From: Sorghum bicolor
Lineage: Eukaryota; Streptophyta; Magnoliopsida; Poales; Poaceae
DNA: 64,000 bases
Reading direction: 5' to 3'
Assembly: GCF_000003195.3 (NCBI RefSeq)
Contig: NC_012872.2
Coordinates: forward strand, 51,565,695-51,629,694
Part shown: in pieces, positions 45,535-60,759 of the stretch
How the letters are laid out: each line of letters begins with the position of its first letter
How positions within the stretch are numbered: the first letter of the stretch is position 1
Position numbers and translations under genes: made by a program
The notes under the pieces: model-generated
What the model was told of the DNA's origin: nothing
Database searches by the model: none
The model's input: only the letters and a program-made list of their open reading frames with translations

Positions 45535-45579
45535 GTTCGCTTTACTATTTTTTGCCGCTTTTTATCCCCCTAATTTGGG

Positions 45580-48120
45580 TATCCCATCTTATGGTACCCA
45601 ACAATTGTATATCCAAATATTCATATTATAAGATCATGGATTAATAATCAAGCACTAGCAATAACTACCCCAAATGCATATCCAAATAGGTATCAAGGAT
45701 TTCAAGATAACAATCATCTATGATTTCACTAGGGTTGTCAAGGTGGACACATGCATATGATATATGTATTAAAAGTGTATAGGTAACAAGGATGGTCCCA
45801 AGTTATACTTGCCTTGATCTAATTGCTCTTGCTGATCTTACTAACTCTACTGGTCCTACTTGTTGCCAAAGCTCTCATCTTGATCACCAAAAACTGCTCT
45901 CCGACTAAGCTCGATCATCAATCATCAACACACAAACAATTAGAGACAAACATACACGAAGCAAACAAGGCTACAATTAGAACAGTACACCAATCATATA
46001 AAAACAGTATGAAAAGTTTATAAAATGATTCTACACATCGCTACGATCTCATAGACGTACAGATCACGAAAATCGGAGCTAAAACGGAGAAGATATGAAT
46101 TTTCTAAGATTTTCTATAGAAAAGTAATTAATTAATTAGGACCACGAAATTAAAATGTTTCAAATTAGCGAAACAGTGAGACTAACATGTAGAGCTCATT
46201 AATACGAATCCAACGCAATTTGAATGGATCAAAACGGAATTAAAACAAATATTTTATAAGCTATTTAATTTCAGTGGCAAACTTGTAAATTCAGAAAACG
46301 TATTTTAGTTCAAACCGGCGCGGAATACGTTTTTAAAACTGAGAAAGCGTATTATTGAAAGGGCGCTTTAGGACCGCGGGTTCTATATTGAAAAAGGCCA
46401 GGGGTTCTTTAACAAAAATGCCAGGCAAAGGGGTATTAATCAACCGTGGTCGTCGGATCTTCTTTGGGCGGATCAGATCAGATCGGAGGGAGGGGGAGGC
46501 TGGCTGGCCGGAGCAGTGGCAGCCGTCGCGGCGCCATGGCCGGAGAGCCTAGCTTCTCGCCGGAGTTCGGTGATCTAGCGATTTAAGGCTGGAACTCACC
46601 TAGGAGGTTTTCAAAGCTCGGGGAGGTCCCAGGGATGGAGTGCGGCACAAGATGGCGATGGTGCTTCCCTGCGTGTGTTCGATGGCGTTTAGAGCAAGCC
46701 AGAGATCGGGAAAAAGAGGGAAAGGAATACCTGCGGCTTCGCGATCAAGTTGCGACGCTCGACACGAGTTCTATTTCATCAGAGCGGCAGCAATCACGAG
46801 TTTCACTACGGCGGCGTGATGACATTCGACGGCAAGATCCAAAACGGCTCTGGGTAGTGGATAGGGCCTCACGGCTCTAATAGATGGAAAAGAGTGAAAC
46901 GCAGGAGAGGGCCTGGAGTTTTGTAGAGGCTCGGTTCGCAACTTGGCAAGGAAATCCCAGGATATTGGGTGGATTCCGTTGGAGCAGAGTCCACTCCGAC
47001 GCCGGCTTGAGGTAGGTCACCCTGGACATTCGGTACTTCGGTTCTTACGGAAATTCGGTTCCTCGGAAAATAGGTACCGATTTGTTCCTTCAAAAATCGG
47101 TACTGAGGAAATTCGGTTTCGGTACTTTCGGTTCGGTTCCGGTATTTACCGAAAAATACCGAACTGATCACATGAACATATAATAGCAAGTTCAAAAGCT
47201 AATTGTGACATAATTTGAAAATAATTCTTAAAGAATAATAGTGTCAAATACATACATATACAAGTCCACTAAATTATATGAGTATAGTACCACATGTATA
47301 AAATATAATAGACTAAAATAGTGCTATTAATAATATAACTACACTCAAACTCAGCACATTTTGGTAAATTCGGTAAATTCAGTTCCCCGAGGTAAAGTAC
47401 CGAATTTACCTCGGTAAATTCGGTTCCTGAAAATTAGGAACCGAACAAGGTACCGAAAAAATTCAGTTTCGGTACTTTCGGTTTGGTTCTCGGTATTTTC
47501 GGTTCTGTTCTCGGTTCTCGGTATTTTGTGCCCAGGCTGAGAGGTAGGGAACGCGCCTGACAGGTGAGCTCCACCGGTCAGTGAGACAAGTTGTGGGTCC
47601 CGGTCGTTAGTCAAGGGGAAAATGGGGCCAGCGCTCACGCGCATGACTGAGCCGGCTTCCACGCATGCGGCTAGTGGGCCGGTAGTGGAGGTTTGGGCCG
47701 AGGGGAGAGGGTTTGGGGCCTGCGACCGAAATAGAGAGAGGAGAGCGTGGGCCTTCGGCTGCTGGGCCACCAGGCCGAGGGAGAAGAAAAGGGGAGGGAG
47801 GAGAGGGCCTTCGGGCCAAAAGATGGAGGAGGGGTTTTGTTTTTAAATTTTCTATTTTCCTTTCTTTTATTCCAAAACCAATTCAAGAACAATTTGAAAG
47901 TCATTTTTTTAAATCAGTTTGATTTATCTTTAACTTAATTTAAACCCACTCATTACATTAAAGCAAGTGCTCCAAAAATGAATGCACAAACAAGTTGCTA
48001 GGTCCTATGATAGATTTTATTTTAATAAAAATATTATTTACCTATATTTCATGAGCACAAAAATACAAAATTAAATCATTTTCACCTATTTCAAAAAAGA
48101 GCAAATTTTAGGGTGTTACA
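45580..48120 (-). repeat. Chromovirus-type gypsy LTR (minus), split by a hAT MITE
   Basis: On the minus strand it opens TGTAACACCCTAAAATTTGC at 48120, the common start of Tekay/Del-type LTRs in grasses, and continues as long non-coding sequence with a GC-rich middle. The hAT-type element at 47017-47540 is inserted in it. The left limit is uncertain, and no pol was seen on either side. Confidence 0.45.
47017..47540. mobile_element. hAT-type MITE (524 bp), 8 bp TSD GAGGTAGG
   Basis: The left end TCACCCTGGACATTCGGTAC and the reverse complement of the right end, TCAGCCTGGGCACAAAATAC, form the TIR. GAGGTAGG flanks both sides (47009-47016 and 47541-47548). Subterminal regions are packed with TTCGGT/ACCGAA words, probable transposase-binding repeats. 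The middle is AT-rich and non-coding. Confidence 0.87.
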
Positions 48121-49695
48121 ATTGCTTAGTTGGTTTGAAATCCCTAGTGATTTTGGATGACTACTGGGATTATATGGGCTCAAGTTCAGAAACTTGATTG
48201 CTCCGGCAATTGTTTTTGCACATGTGCTTTTATAATTTGGTCGGTTATGTGACAGCTAGCATCAAAGCAGGTTCAACACTAAACACATCATTCGTGTATT
48301 TAAAACAAAAATATTTCAAAGAAAAACCCAAAAATGTATCTAAATGTGCTAGTGGTCATATCCTCTATACCCATATAAGGACTCTATGTGGCTATTTAAG
48401 TACTGACTTGGGGGTTTTAAATTCTGCATCTACGGCAATGCTAAGATATGAATGTGTGATGACCGCATTATGCTACCCTGTGGTCAAATGGTAGAGGTAT
48501 ATATGAGCATCCGTATATGTCGCTAGATTTAAATTCTACAACGTCACACCTACGCCTAAGTTTGTGGGAACTGTGAAAGCATGATCGTCCAAATGGCAGT
48601 CTACGGGAGTGTTAGCTATGGTTTCCGGAGTCGTTGCATGTTAAAACTATATAACTACAAAGGAACTTAATTGTGGTGTGTTTAAATTTTGGGTAGATGT
48701 GGTGTCACTTATATACACATGCTAGGGTATGTGTATGTGGTGAGCACTTAGTTTACTGTTTTTCTTGAGTGAGATATTGAGAATTGTTGGGCTGCAATAA
48801 AGTTTTTTTGTAGGTACAATAACAACACACTGTATACATTGTTTAGTTATCGCTCTTGAGAGACGCTTGTATGCCACCGTATATCCGCTAAAATTTCAAT
48901 TTTTTTCTAGAGGATGTCGTTCATACATTGCATCTTGTTTTACTCCCTCCCTTACAAAGCATGCTTCTTTTATTTAAAACTTGTATCTCTAAAAAGCAAA
49001 CTTCTCACTGAAAGTTATATCCTCTTTTCTACATATGGCTGCACCCGCATCCTCTCAACTTGGGCGCAGGATTCCAATCGAAGTTTCCTCCTCTTGCCAC
49101 AATCAAGTAAACCAATCAGCAAGGCCGAGTTGCTATTTGAAGTAGACAGGATATAAACTATATATCTATTTGGCATATGTTAATTAGCGAATAAAGAGGA
49201 TGCACTACAGTTTTTTTTTCAATTGGTCATACACGACCAACACTCTCGATTTGATATTAGCTTCCTTTTTCACACGGTGACACAGGTAGCATATGTGCAA
49301 GTTTGTATATGCACAAATAAATTCTGGACATTCATGATTATTTTCTCAGTATTCATTTGAACTTATTCTTTTAGATGGTTGCAAGCGTGATTAGAAGTGT
49401 ACCATGTTCTTTGAGGACCATCTAAAGGTTGTTGTCATGACTGCTCATTTCACTATAAAGCCCAAAGTTGTTTTAAACACATGTACCACCTCTTCCATTG
49501 ATGTTTTCTACCTTCAATATGATAGTTCAGGCAATTCTTTTTTAGGATTTGTGTTATTTCATATTTAGAAGAACACATGAGTAGCTATCATCGTTCTTTT
49601 ATATATTTCACACTTGTGCATATATAATATTGCTTGTTGTTATTAGTCAGTAACAATTTACATTAAGTTGAACCGAGAGAAGATGGGACCTACGT
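48121..49695. other. Non-coding DNA, no gene recognised
   Basis: AT-rich, with short frames only. TACTCCCTCCCTTACAAAGC at about 48941 resembles a Stowaway-type terminus, but its partner was not found. Confidence 0.5.
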
Positions 49696-50261
49696 AGATA
49701 GACAGCGCTAACCTGGTCTATGGACCAAGGGCTGACCTACTTCCACAGTCGTCTCTACACACCTGTTGCACCTTCTATTCTAGCTAACATACTTCAGATG
49801 TTGCCACATGCTGGACCAAGGTATTGGAACTACTTGTGCTCAACTCGCACCTATCTTTGTCTCAGGCACGCGGCACGATGGTCTTCATCCACAATTGGGC
49901 AGACAGTTCATCTGCGTCGGCAATGTTTACATCATCGTATGATCCGATTGCGACCTATACCGCCTCTCGGCAGATAAGTTTGGCTTGGGCCACTTCATGT
50001 TTGGCACCAGGCGGACCTAATGATGACACCGTCCGTGCATCCCAGCGATGCAACGCGACTCTGGGTTCCCACGTACATCATCTCCTACATCACCATCAGC
50101 AGCAACGAACCAACAAGGATCCTGTTTGCTTGAACTTATTTACCGAATCTACCAACCATTCAACAATTTTTTTTCTCTCACAATAAATCAACAAATATTA
50201 CTTTCGACCATAACTTTTCAAAAAAGCAAACATGCTCGATGCAGCGTGAGAACACGCTGCA

Positions 50262-50278
50262 TGGAAAAAAAGGGGAAG
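50262..50278 (+). other. Polypurine tract
   Basis: GGAAAAAAAGGGGAAG lies immediately before the TGATGTCAC LTR start, the expected position for plus-strand priming. Confidence 0.6.
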
Positions 50279-50626
50279 TGATGTCACACGCCTAGGGCCC
50301 AAGGCCCAATCGACATGCCGTAATGGGCCATGCACCTAAGGGTGTGCACAGCCGTCGCTACCGTCGTCGCCACCGTCACCGCTGTAGGGGTTAGATCAGA
50401 TCAGTTTAGATTGTTTGTAGGCTAAGTCCCCTAGGACTATAAATACAAGGGACCATGTAGCCGTTCAATTTTAGGCAAGGAATAAGTCAAGTGTCTTCTA
50501 TCTTCTCTCCCTAGTAGGCCGGGTCTTCTTCCTCCAGGTCTCTCTTCCTCCCAAATTTCTAGCAGCAGCCCCTCTCCTCTCCCCATCACCTGCAAATTAT
50601 TTTCTAAATCTTTGTACGCTCTAACA
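50279..50626 (+). repeat. 3' LTR (348 bp) upstream of the kinase gene
   Basis: It starts TGATGTCACACGCC and ends TACGCTCTAACA. It contains CTATAAATACAAGGG (promoter-like) in the middle and a C/T-rich stretch after it. The matching 5' LTR is not in the window, and no target duplication could be paired. Confidence 0.6.
50439..50446 (+). promoter_or_regulatory. TATA box of the LTR, same strand as the kinase gene
   Basis: TATAAATA in the LTR, about 740 bp upstream of the kinase ATG. It would direct LTR transcripts toward that gene. Confidence 0.45.
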
Positions 50627-51177
50627 ACTTTTTGTATCTTACGCGTACGTACTCTAGGGAGTCATTTTTCTCTCTCTATATTTGAGTCATTCTCGCTCTC
50701 CATCTTTGAGGGATGAAAAATCTTGAATAGACGATATTTATATTTAGAGAATTTTTTAAGAAACTGTTGGGCCCTTTGGAACATAGAATTTTATTGTGTT
50801 CCTATATTTTAGCTATGAAAAATAAACTGGTTCCTATAAAATTCCTATATGATTCCAGTAAAATTTCTACGTTTGAAAATGATACTAGAGGTTTTTTTTT
50901 TTATTTATCAAAATCTATGGGCCTCGTGACCTCGTGGGTGCGTGCTGTCCCTTGGCCTGCCCGGTGCGGACGGTGCATGACTCTTGCTCCTGCTCCCCTG
51001 TCGCGAAAACAAAGCACCACCGCCACTGACAAAAACTAGCAAAAATCCCCAATTCCGCCGCAGTCCGATCCTCCAAACCCTAAAGCTCCCAATCCCCAAC
51101 CTTTCCTACGTCTCCGGATGCCCTCTACCCGCGCGGCCTAGGGCGGCAGCAGTCGTCTGGCAGGCGGGGACGCGCCA
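50627..51177 (+). promoter_or_regulatory. Upstream region and 5' UTR of the casein kinase gene
   Basis: AT-rich DNA gives way to GC-rich sequence from about 50930. A likely 5' UTR includes AAACCCTAAAGCTCC (telo-box-like AAACCCTAA at about 51075), often found near plant transcription starts of housekeeping genes. No clear TATA box was seen in the last 200 bp. Confidence 0.45.
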
Positions 51178-54924
<3,747 letters not shown>

Positions 54925-55061
54925 CATCTTGTGGATCCCATGGACGTGTACAATCTATATGATATCTTGAAGTCCAGATGAAGAGCAAGTATGTAACTTC
55001 CAAGCTACCTGCTGGAGGAGCAAGGCCACTTGTTGACCCAGCACTGCACTCTAGTTGGCGA

Positions 55062-55067
55062 AATAAA
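55062..55067 (+). terminator. Candidate polyadenylation signal of the kinase gene
   Basis: AATAAA lies 138 bp after the stop codon, followed by a T/G-rich stretch (GGGCTGTCTGTGTTCTGG), a plausible near-upstream element for plant 3' end formation. Others further down cannot be excluded. Confidence 0.45.
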
Positions 55068-55671
55068 GGGCTGTCTGTGTTCTGGAGCAGCTTTTGTCTT
55101 AAGAAATGGCATCATGGCCATGTTTTAGCTCTGTACAGGTTCTGATTTGTCCATAATGTGCTTGTGGATTCTGGTTTAGCGTTTTCCACATATATAATCT
55201 CTCTTCTCGAGCTGTGTCAGCTCGGTCGTGCACCGTTTGCTCCTTTCTGTATGCGTGGAATTCGTAAGTAATCTAAGGTGATTATCATTCAAGTATGTGG
55301 GAATCTTGTGCGTGTAGAGTTTTCTCCCTCTGCATCTCAAAATGTGGAGCAAAAAGGGTGTAATGTCCATTGAATGTGTTCATGATCACCCACTGACCTT
55401 GTTTGAGTGAGCAAAACTAACAAAACTATGACGGACATGCATAGATGCGCATTTGTCATTTCTGACCAACCTTGCCACAGATCACAGTGATATCAGGTTA
55501 GCCATTTTCTATGACGCATTACATTTTTCCTAATAATTGCCATAACTAAACTATACATAAGATCTCATCTTGCTTACATATGTGCATCAACGTAGACTTG
55601 ATTTGAGCCAGGACTGAACCCTGGAACGCTGGGAAAAGTAGTCAGATTACAATTGATCCAGATACTGGACT

Positions 55672-55770
55672 TGCAATTAGTTTTTATTTTTATTTATATT
55701 TAATGCTCCATGCATGTGATCAAAGATTCGATGTGACGGGGAATCTTGAAAATTTTTGCGAACTAAACCA
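55672..55770. mobile_element. Truncated Tourist-like MITE
   Basis: It contains the family words AATTAGTTTTTATTTT, CATGCATGTG, GATTCGATGTGACGGGGAAT and the terminal GAACTAAACCA, but lacks the left half and the GGCC end. Confidence 0.7.
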
Positions 55771-56244
55771 TAGTTGATGTACTAGGATTTAACGGTGTTT
55801 TAGTGTTAGCCTCCGTCGATCGCAAGGCACTTATCCATCGATAGCAAGGCATGTTTATTTTGTTATAATCTTAAGATTTACTGGACCAGTCTTAATTTTT
55901 TAGAGGTGCCTTAGAGCAACCACAATGTATTGCAAAAGCAGTCCATACTTCATAGAGAGTAAAATATTTTCTACCAATTAGTTGATACATTGCAAAAAGT
56001 ATCCATTGTCTTATGGACTATCTATAAAAATAAAAATAAAAATTATTTTTTCTGACAGATTTGCGTGTATAGAGGATTAGGTAGACGATGGAGATGGATT
56101 TGGGAGCAGGGAGAAACACGTCATTATGTGCCTACATTGTGGTGAAACAAATAACTATGCAGTCATCTAACGCCGAACCTATGTTTTATAGATTACCTAG
56201 TCTATATACATTGTCCTTGCTTCTGTATATAAGGATATGATTAA

Positions 56245-56589
56245 GGCCCTGTTTAGATTGAAGATGAAAATTTTTTAGATGTCACATCGGATGTGTTGGA
56301 AGGATGTCGGAAGGGGTTTTTAGAAACTAATAAAAAATAAATTACATAACTCGTCTGGAAACTGCAAGACAAATCTATTAAACATAATTAATGTGTCATT
56401 AGCACATGTGGGTTACTGTAGCACTTAAGGCTAATCATGGACTAACTAGGCTTAAAAGATTCGTCTCGTATTTTTCAACCAAACTGTGTAATTAGTTTAT
56501 TTTTTTATCTACATTTAATGTTCTATGCATGTGTTCAAAGATTCGATGAGATGGATGAAAATTTTTTGGGTGGAGAACTAAACAGGGCC
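56245..56589. mobile_element. Tourist-like MITE (345 bp), TSD TAA
   Basis: The ends GGCCCTGTTTAG and CTAAACAGGGCC form an inverted pair, flanked by TAA (56242-56244 and 56590-56592). It is longer than the 240 bp copies; inside it shares GATTCGTCTCG and the CATTTAATGTTC/CATGCATGTG words. Confidence 0.9.
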
Positions 56590-56592
56590 TAA

Positions 56593-56887
56593 AGGATGAG
56601 CTAGTGCACGTGCATGCATGTACTGTACAACTCGTGACAAAACTAAACTTTAACAAGGAAATTCGTTTTGGTTCAAGACCAACATATCGTCGATCACTCT
56701 AAACAAGACAGCATATTTTGTTGCAAACTACTCCCTAAGTCTTGCTAATAAGAACCAACAACAATCAAGGAAGAAATATGTAGGAAGTCCTTGTAAGGGG
56801 AAATCAAGAATTGAGCCTATATATGCACATGCATTGTGCGCCGTCGAAGATGCAGATGGTGGGAGGCTGGGAGCTATATATAGCTAG
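56593..56887. other. 3' flank of the minus-strand membrane protein gene
   Basis: Short AT-rich DNA, probably 3' UTR and spacer. No other feature was recognised. Confidence 0.5.
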
Positions 56888-57661
56888 CTAGAAGCGTGGA
56901 TTGGTAGGTCTGCGTGCGCCGGCGCTTCCCACGCCGGCGAAGGAGTTGCTCCTGGTCACTGGTACCGACCTTGGCTGCCTGGGCGGCCGGTAGCTCTTCC
57001 ACCTGTTGACCATCACGCCATCGACGCCGCCGTCCTCGTCGTCGCTGCCGCTCGGGACGCGGCACCGCTCCCCGAGGATGATCGTCTTGGTCCACAGCGT
57101 GCCTTCCTCCCCGACCTCGCCGCCGCGTTGGCACCCCACGAAGACGTCGTCCTCCGCGGCGGCGGCGGCGGCCTCCCCCGACCCCGATCCGCCGCGGCGC
57201 ATCGACCGTATCCTCCCGATCCGCTCGGCGAACCGCCCGGTGTGCTTCGCCGCCGACGACGACGACAGGCTCCGGCGCGGCGGGAGCGGGTCCGGCGGCA
57301 GGAACGCCGGCGGGATGGGCCCGTGCGTCCCGACGTCGATCACCGTGACTGGGCCGGCGGCGGCGACGTCAGCGGCCCCGCTGGCCTTGGCGGTGTCGCT
57401 CGGCGTCGGGGACACCTTGGCCGGCGTGGTTGCGGCCGTGCCAACGCTGCCGGCGCCGTTGCTCTCCCTGGACCCGCAGCGGTGGTTGTTGGATGACGAC
57501 GACGCGGAGCGCGAGCCGCGGCGCCGGCGCGTCGACGACGACGACGACGACGAGGGCTTGCGGGAGTGGATGGTGCAGAGCGCGAGGCAGACGGCGACGA
57601 CGGCCGTGATCCATGCGACGTGGAGGAGCGCCGGGGAGGCGGAGGAGGAGGAGGAGGCCAT
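56888..57661 (-). CDS. Ser-rich single-pass membrane protein of unknown function
   Basis: I chose the ATG at 57661 (MASSSSSASPALLHVAWITA), which has A at -3 and G at +4. An in-frame ATG at 57715 would add 18 residues but has a weaker context. The 257 aa protein has a hydrophobic segment at about residues 10-31 (ALLHVAWITAVVAVCLALC), likely a signal anchor. A Ser/Arg-rich basic stretch follows, then a Pro-rich part (THGPIPPAFLPPDPLPPRR). Near the C-terminus lies LWTKTIILGERCRVP, resembling the W-K-x-I-L-M-G-E-x-C block of a family of uncharacterised plant membrane proteins, then RWKSYRPPRQPRSVPVTRSN. It is very GC-rich with a single exon, as many grass genes are. No catalytic motif is visible. 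A longer frame exists on the opposite strand, but it has no domain-like features. Confidence 0.75.
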   Translation of the reverse strand: MASSSSSASPALLHVAWITAVVAVCLALCTIHSRKPSSSSSSSTRRRRGSRSASSSSNNHRCGSRESNGAGSVGTAATTPAKVSPTPSDTAKASGAADVAAAGPVTVIDVGTHGPIPPAFLPPDPLPPRRSLSSSSAAKHTGRFAERIGRIRSMRRGGSGSGEAAAAAAEDDVFVGCQRGGEVGEEGTLWTKTIILGERCRVPSGSDDEDGGVDGVMVNRWKSYRPPRQPRSVPVTRSNSFAGVGSAGARRPTNPRF

Positions 57662-57715
57662 GATGATGATCGGCCTGTGCTTGGACGTAGAGGAGGTAGG
57701 GTGCGCTCTTGCCAT

Positions 57716-58232
57716 TGGATTCGGATTTGGAACGTGGAAGTGGGAGCTCGACCTGGAACAGGAAGGTGATCAGGCCATGCGCGGTCTCTCTCTGCCTACC
57801 CTATCACCACTGTTAATAACTGTTGTTGATGATTTAACACTAGTGGTAGTGCAGACTCTGTCTGAGATGGGCAGGTGCGGCGGCGAAAGATCGATGGATC
57901 GAGCAGTTAGGCTATGCATGGGCACACAGGGCACTGCAGGTCTGGGTGCGGTACGTGCATGGAATGGACAGTGGAGAGTAGGGGGAGTTGATCCGGGAAA
58001 GGTGGCGCGAGTGGGTATGGGTTTGGCCGGTTCAGCTCTCAGCTGGTAAAAAAAACGGAAGAGACGCCATGGAAACCGAAGTGTGCACACATACTCCGTG
58101 CAAGATGTTAACTGCAATGCCGTAACTTCAAATTTTGTGCTATAGAAATCTTCTCTTTAGGTCTTTTGGGACCGTGACTGCATGATTGTGCTCTTTACGG
58201 TTTTCTCTAAGGACCATGCCTCATCGACGGCA
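57716..58232. other. Upstream region of the membrane protein gene
   Basis: Moderately GC-rich near 57720-58050, then AT-rich. Probably promoter and 5' UTR of the minus-strand gene; no TATA box could be chosen with confidence. Confidence 0.4.
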
Positions 58233-58241
58233 AATAAAGGT

Positions 58242-58797
58242 GAGGCTTTTACTTACGTGCCATTATACAAGCGCCATTATTGCCTTTCATGTCATTTCCT
58301 TCAGATTTGGCTCTAACGGTGTCAAACTGCGAGTATGAAAAGTCAAAAATACCCTCAGGACTGAATATGTAATTAATTTTTTTGAGCCTCTTAATGACCT
58401 CAAATGAAAAAACTCAGAACTACAAAGTTGTATATCTCAACAATATCTATAAATTTTGTATAAAAATTATCTTCATTGAATTCCATACAAAGAAGATATG
58501 ATTTGATATGATTAATATGTGTTAGAAAAAAATTTATACAAAATCAAAAAAAAATTATATATAAATATTGTAGATCTTCATTTGAGATTGTTAAGATGCT
58601 CAAAAAAATTATTGGATATTTAGACATGAGGGTATTTTTGACTTTTTATACCTGCAGTTTACCACCGTTAGAGTCAAATCTGATAGAAGTGGCGTAGAGA
58701 GCAAAAGAGTTCGGAGTAGTGGCACCTGTGAGAACTCAACTTTTTTAATAACTTGTAGGTAACTACCAATTTTTATAATAACATATATAAAAGCCTC
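58242..58797. mobile_element. Mutator-type MITE (556 bp) with long TIRs, 9 bp TSD
   Basis: The ends GAGGCTTTTA and TAAAAGCCTC match as inverted repeats, and the inverted pairing extends inwards for well over 100 bp on each side (for example GGCTCTAACGGTGTCAAACT against its complement near 58660). It is flanked by AATAAAGGT (58233-58241) and AATAAAGAT (58798-58806), a 9 bp duplication with one mismatch, as for MULEs. It has no coding capacity. Confidence 0.87.
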
Positions 58798-58957
58798 AAT
58801 AAAGATGTGTGACCCTAAAAATGGTATGACCGCATGAGTAACGGGGGAATCTAATTAAAATTTTGTAAGACATGATATGCATGCATAATTCAACCGGATT
58901 TGCGCATATGTGCATGATTTGCACTTTTTTTTGGTCAGGGTGGCGGAGTTAGATTAA

Positions 58958-59197
58958 GGCCTTGTTTAGTTTCCAAAATATTTTGTATAATTTTTCACAT
59001 TCTCCGTCACATCGAATCTTGCGGTACATGCATGAAACACTAAATATAGATAAAAGAAATAACTAATTACACAGTTTACTTGTAATTTGTGAGACGAATC
59101 TTTTAAGCCTAGTTAGTATATGATTGAATAATATTTAAATACAAACGAAAATGGTAATATTCCTATTTTGCAAAATCTTTTGGAAGTAAACAAGGCC
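58958..59197. mobile_element. Tourist-like MITE (240 bp), TSD TAA
   Basis: GGCCTTGTTTAG at the left end and its near-complement (TAAACAAGGCC) at the right, flanked by TAA (58955-58957 and 59198-59200). Same orientation as the copy at 30260 and similar throughout. Confidence 0.9.
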
Positions 59198-59200
59198 TAA

Positions 59201-59727
59201 ACTCGAGATGGGTGTACTTACTTTGTAGGTGCATAGGTTTCTATATTGTGGGATACAAATATGGTGAAAAGTTAGCTATAATTATCATTTTTTTCGTTTT
59301 TGTGGGGGTGCGCCCGCACCCACTAATTCCTATATATCTGCCCCTAAGTCTGGGAATTCTTGACATTCCTGAGCTACTGCTGGACTAAAAATCCATGTTT
59401 TAACATGAGTATTTTTACGTCTAGAGGAAATGCCTGTTATAACCCTATTAAAGCAGATTTTGTCCCACAGTACACTCAAAGGACTAGTATGTCTAGATCG
59501 CTTAAAGATCAATCCGTAGCTTAGTAAAACCCACCTCTAGCCGGTTTCGGTAGATTCGCCACGAAAAGAAACACATTTTGGGAGGGATCCCGTAGAGGGA
59601 GTCACATCTCGAGCTAAAGGCACCTTCACATGGAGATAAGCGAAGAACAACAGATGGAGTTAAAAAATGCAAAAAAAAAAAGATAAAAAGCATTAATAGA
59701 TGCGATAGGATACCATCAATCGGCATG
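59201..59727. other. Intergenic DNA, no gene recognised
   Basis: Only short frames without motifs. It contains an A-run near 59670. Confidence 0.5.
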
Positions 59728-59730
59728 TAC

Positions 59731-60146
59731 CACTAGTACAACACCGCTTTCTAGTGGCGGTTCTAGAGGGGTTTGTACAAGCGGCAGACAGTACCGCCAG
59801 TAGCTTTCGCCAGTACAAAACAAAAATTATACAAGCGGTTTATTAAGAACCGACTGTGTTAACAATTTACACTATCGGCTTCATTTGTACCACCGTCGCT
59901 TGTGTAAACTATTTACACTATCGCATTTATTATATGTTTCTTCAGGCGGTTTCTTAACGAAAACCGCTGGTAGAAAAATATGAATATTTACAGCCGGATT
60001 CCTTTAACAAACCGCTTGTGTAAATTTGTTTATACAGGCGGTTTATGTCGTGGAGCCCATCTTCTTATTTCTACTGGCGCCTGGTCATCTGCATCCGCTG
60101 CTAGAAAATGAGGGTGCCGCTACTAGAAAGTTGTGTTGTACTAGTG
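59731..60146. mobile_element. CACTA-type MITE (416 bp), TSD TAC
   Basis: It starts CACTAGTACAACACC and ends with the complement (TTGTGTTGTACTAGTG), flanked by TAC on both sides (59728-59730 and 60147-60149). Subterminal copies of AAGCGGTTT/GGCGGTTT words, with CAAGCGG motifs in both directions, fit the transposase-binding repeats of En/Spm elements. No transposase is encoded. Confidence 0.92.
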
Positions 60147-60149
60147 TAC

Positions 60150-60750
60150 CTTTTATATTTCTAGACTCTAATCCGTGTGACAATATAATTCTAGCTCGTT
60201 TTAAGATTATTATCAAAACCAGTTTAGCCACACAGGGTGGATCTTCCCACATATTTTTTTCTCCAGACTCTAAAATTGGTTTTCAATATATGGATTTTGA
60301 TACTTCTGCTCCTGGGTAGCTTCTTTATTCTATTGTACTTTGTCAAATTAAGGATCTTCAAAGCTTGGCCTCACTTTGTTCCTGTATTTGTTGTCAGCTT
60401 TTCTAGAAAAAATGGCTAAGTCAGTTTTCTAAACCAGCCAAGGTGGTTTCTGCAGCTTCGGTGATCTTGCTTCTGTTTTGCCCTCTAGCCAAACTTGATT
60501 GTTGTTCAAATATGTTTTTTTGAAGCATGCTCATCATTGGGGGACAATTTGATTAATAGATGTAGTCAACATTTACCTAATTATCAACTTTTCTTCATCT
60601 ATTGTCAAATCTATTTTTTCTTTAAATTCTAATCTTTCTTGAGATAACAGACTTGTCTAATCACTTTGCACTTATAATCCGTTGACCAGTTTGTTTGATC
60701 AAAATAGTCATTATTTATAAGTGTGATGGCTTCCGAATTGTCAAGCTCTC
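60150..60750. other. Intergenic DNA, no gene recognised
   Basis: A weak frame at 60026-60319 overlaps the CACTA end and shows no motif. The sequence may be an old transposon relic, but nothing is identifiable. Confidence 0.45.
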
Positions 60751-60759
60751 TAAGTAGTG

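Larger units (their letters stand above)
49696..50626 (+). mobile_element. Truncated LTR retrotransposon: internal scrap, PPT and 3' LTR
   Basis: The frame at 49720 reads DQGLTYFHSRLYTPVAPSIL, which resembles the N-terminal integrase zinc-binding entry of gypsy pol. What follows is not recognisable. A purine tract (50262-50278) and a TG...CA LTR end the unit. Most of the internal region is missing. Confidence 0.45.
54925..56241. other. 3' UTR of the kinase gene and intergenic DNA
   Basis: The 3' UTR probably spans several hundred bases after 54924. Beyond about 55400 the DNA is non-coding and holds a fragment of a Tourist-like MITE (55672-55770). Confidence 0.55.

Noticed and set aside
49824..50186. 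120-codon frame as possible host gene
   Set aside because: It lies between an integrase-like scrap and a PPT plus LTR. It has no recognisable domain, so it is treated as decayed retroelement sequence.
57006..58049. 347-codon plus-strand frame over the membrane protein gene
   Set aside because: It is antisense to a frame with a membrane segment and a conserved-looking C-terminal block. In GC-rich grass exons the opposite strand is often open by composition. It lacks any domain-like order.
60026..60319. 97-codon frame overlapping the right end of the CACTA element
   Set aside because: It begins inside the MITE and has no recognisable domain, so it is a chance frame.
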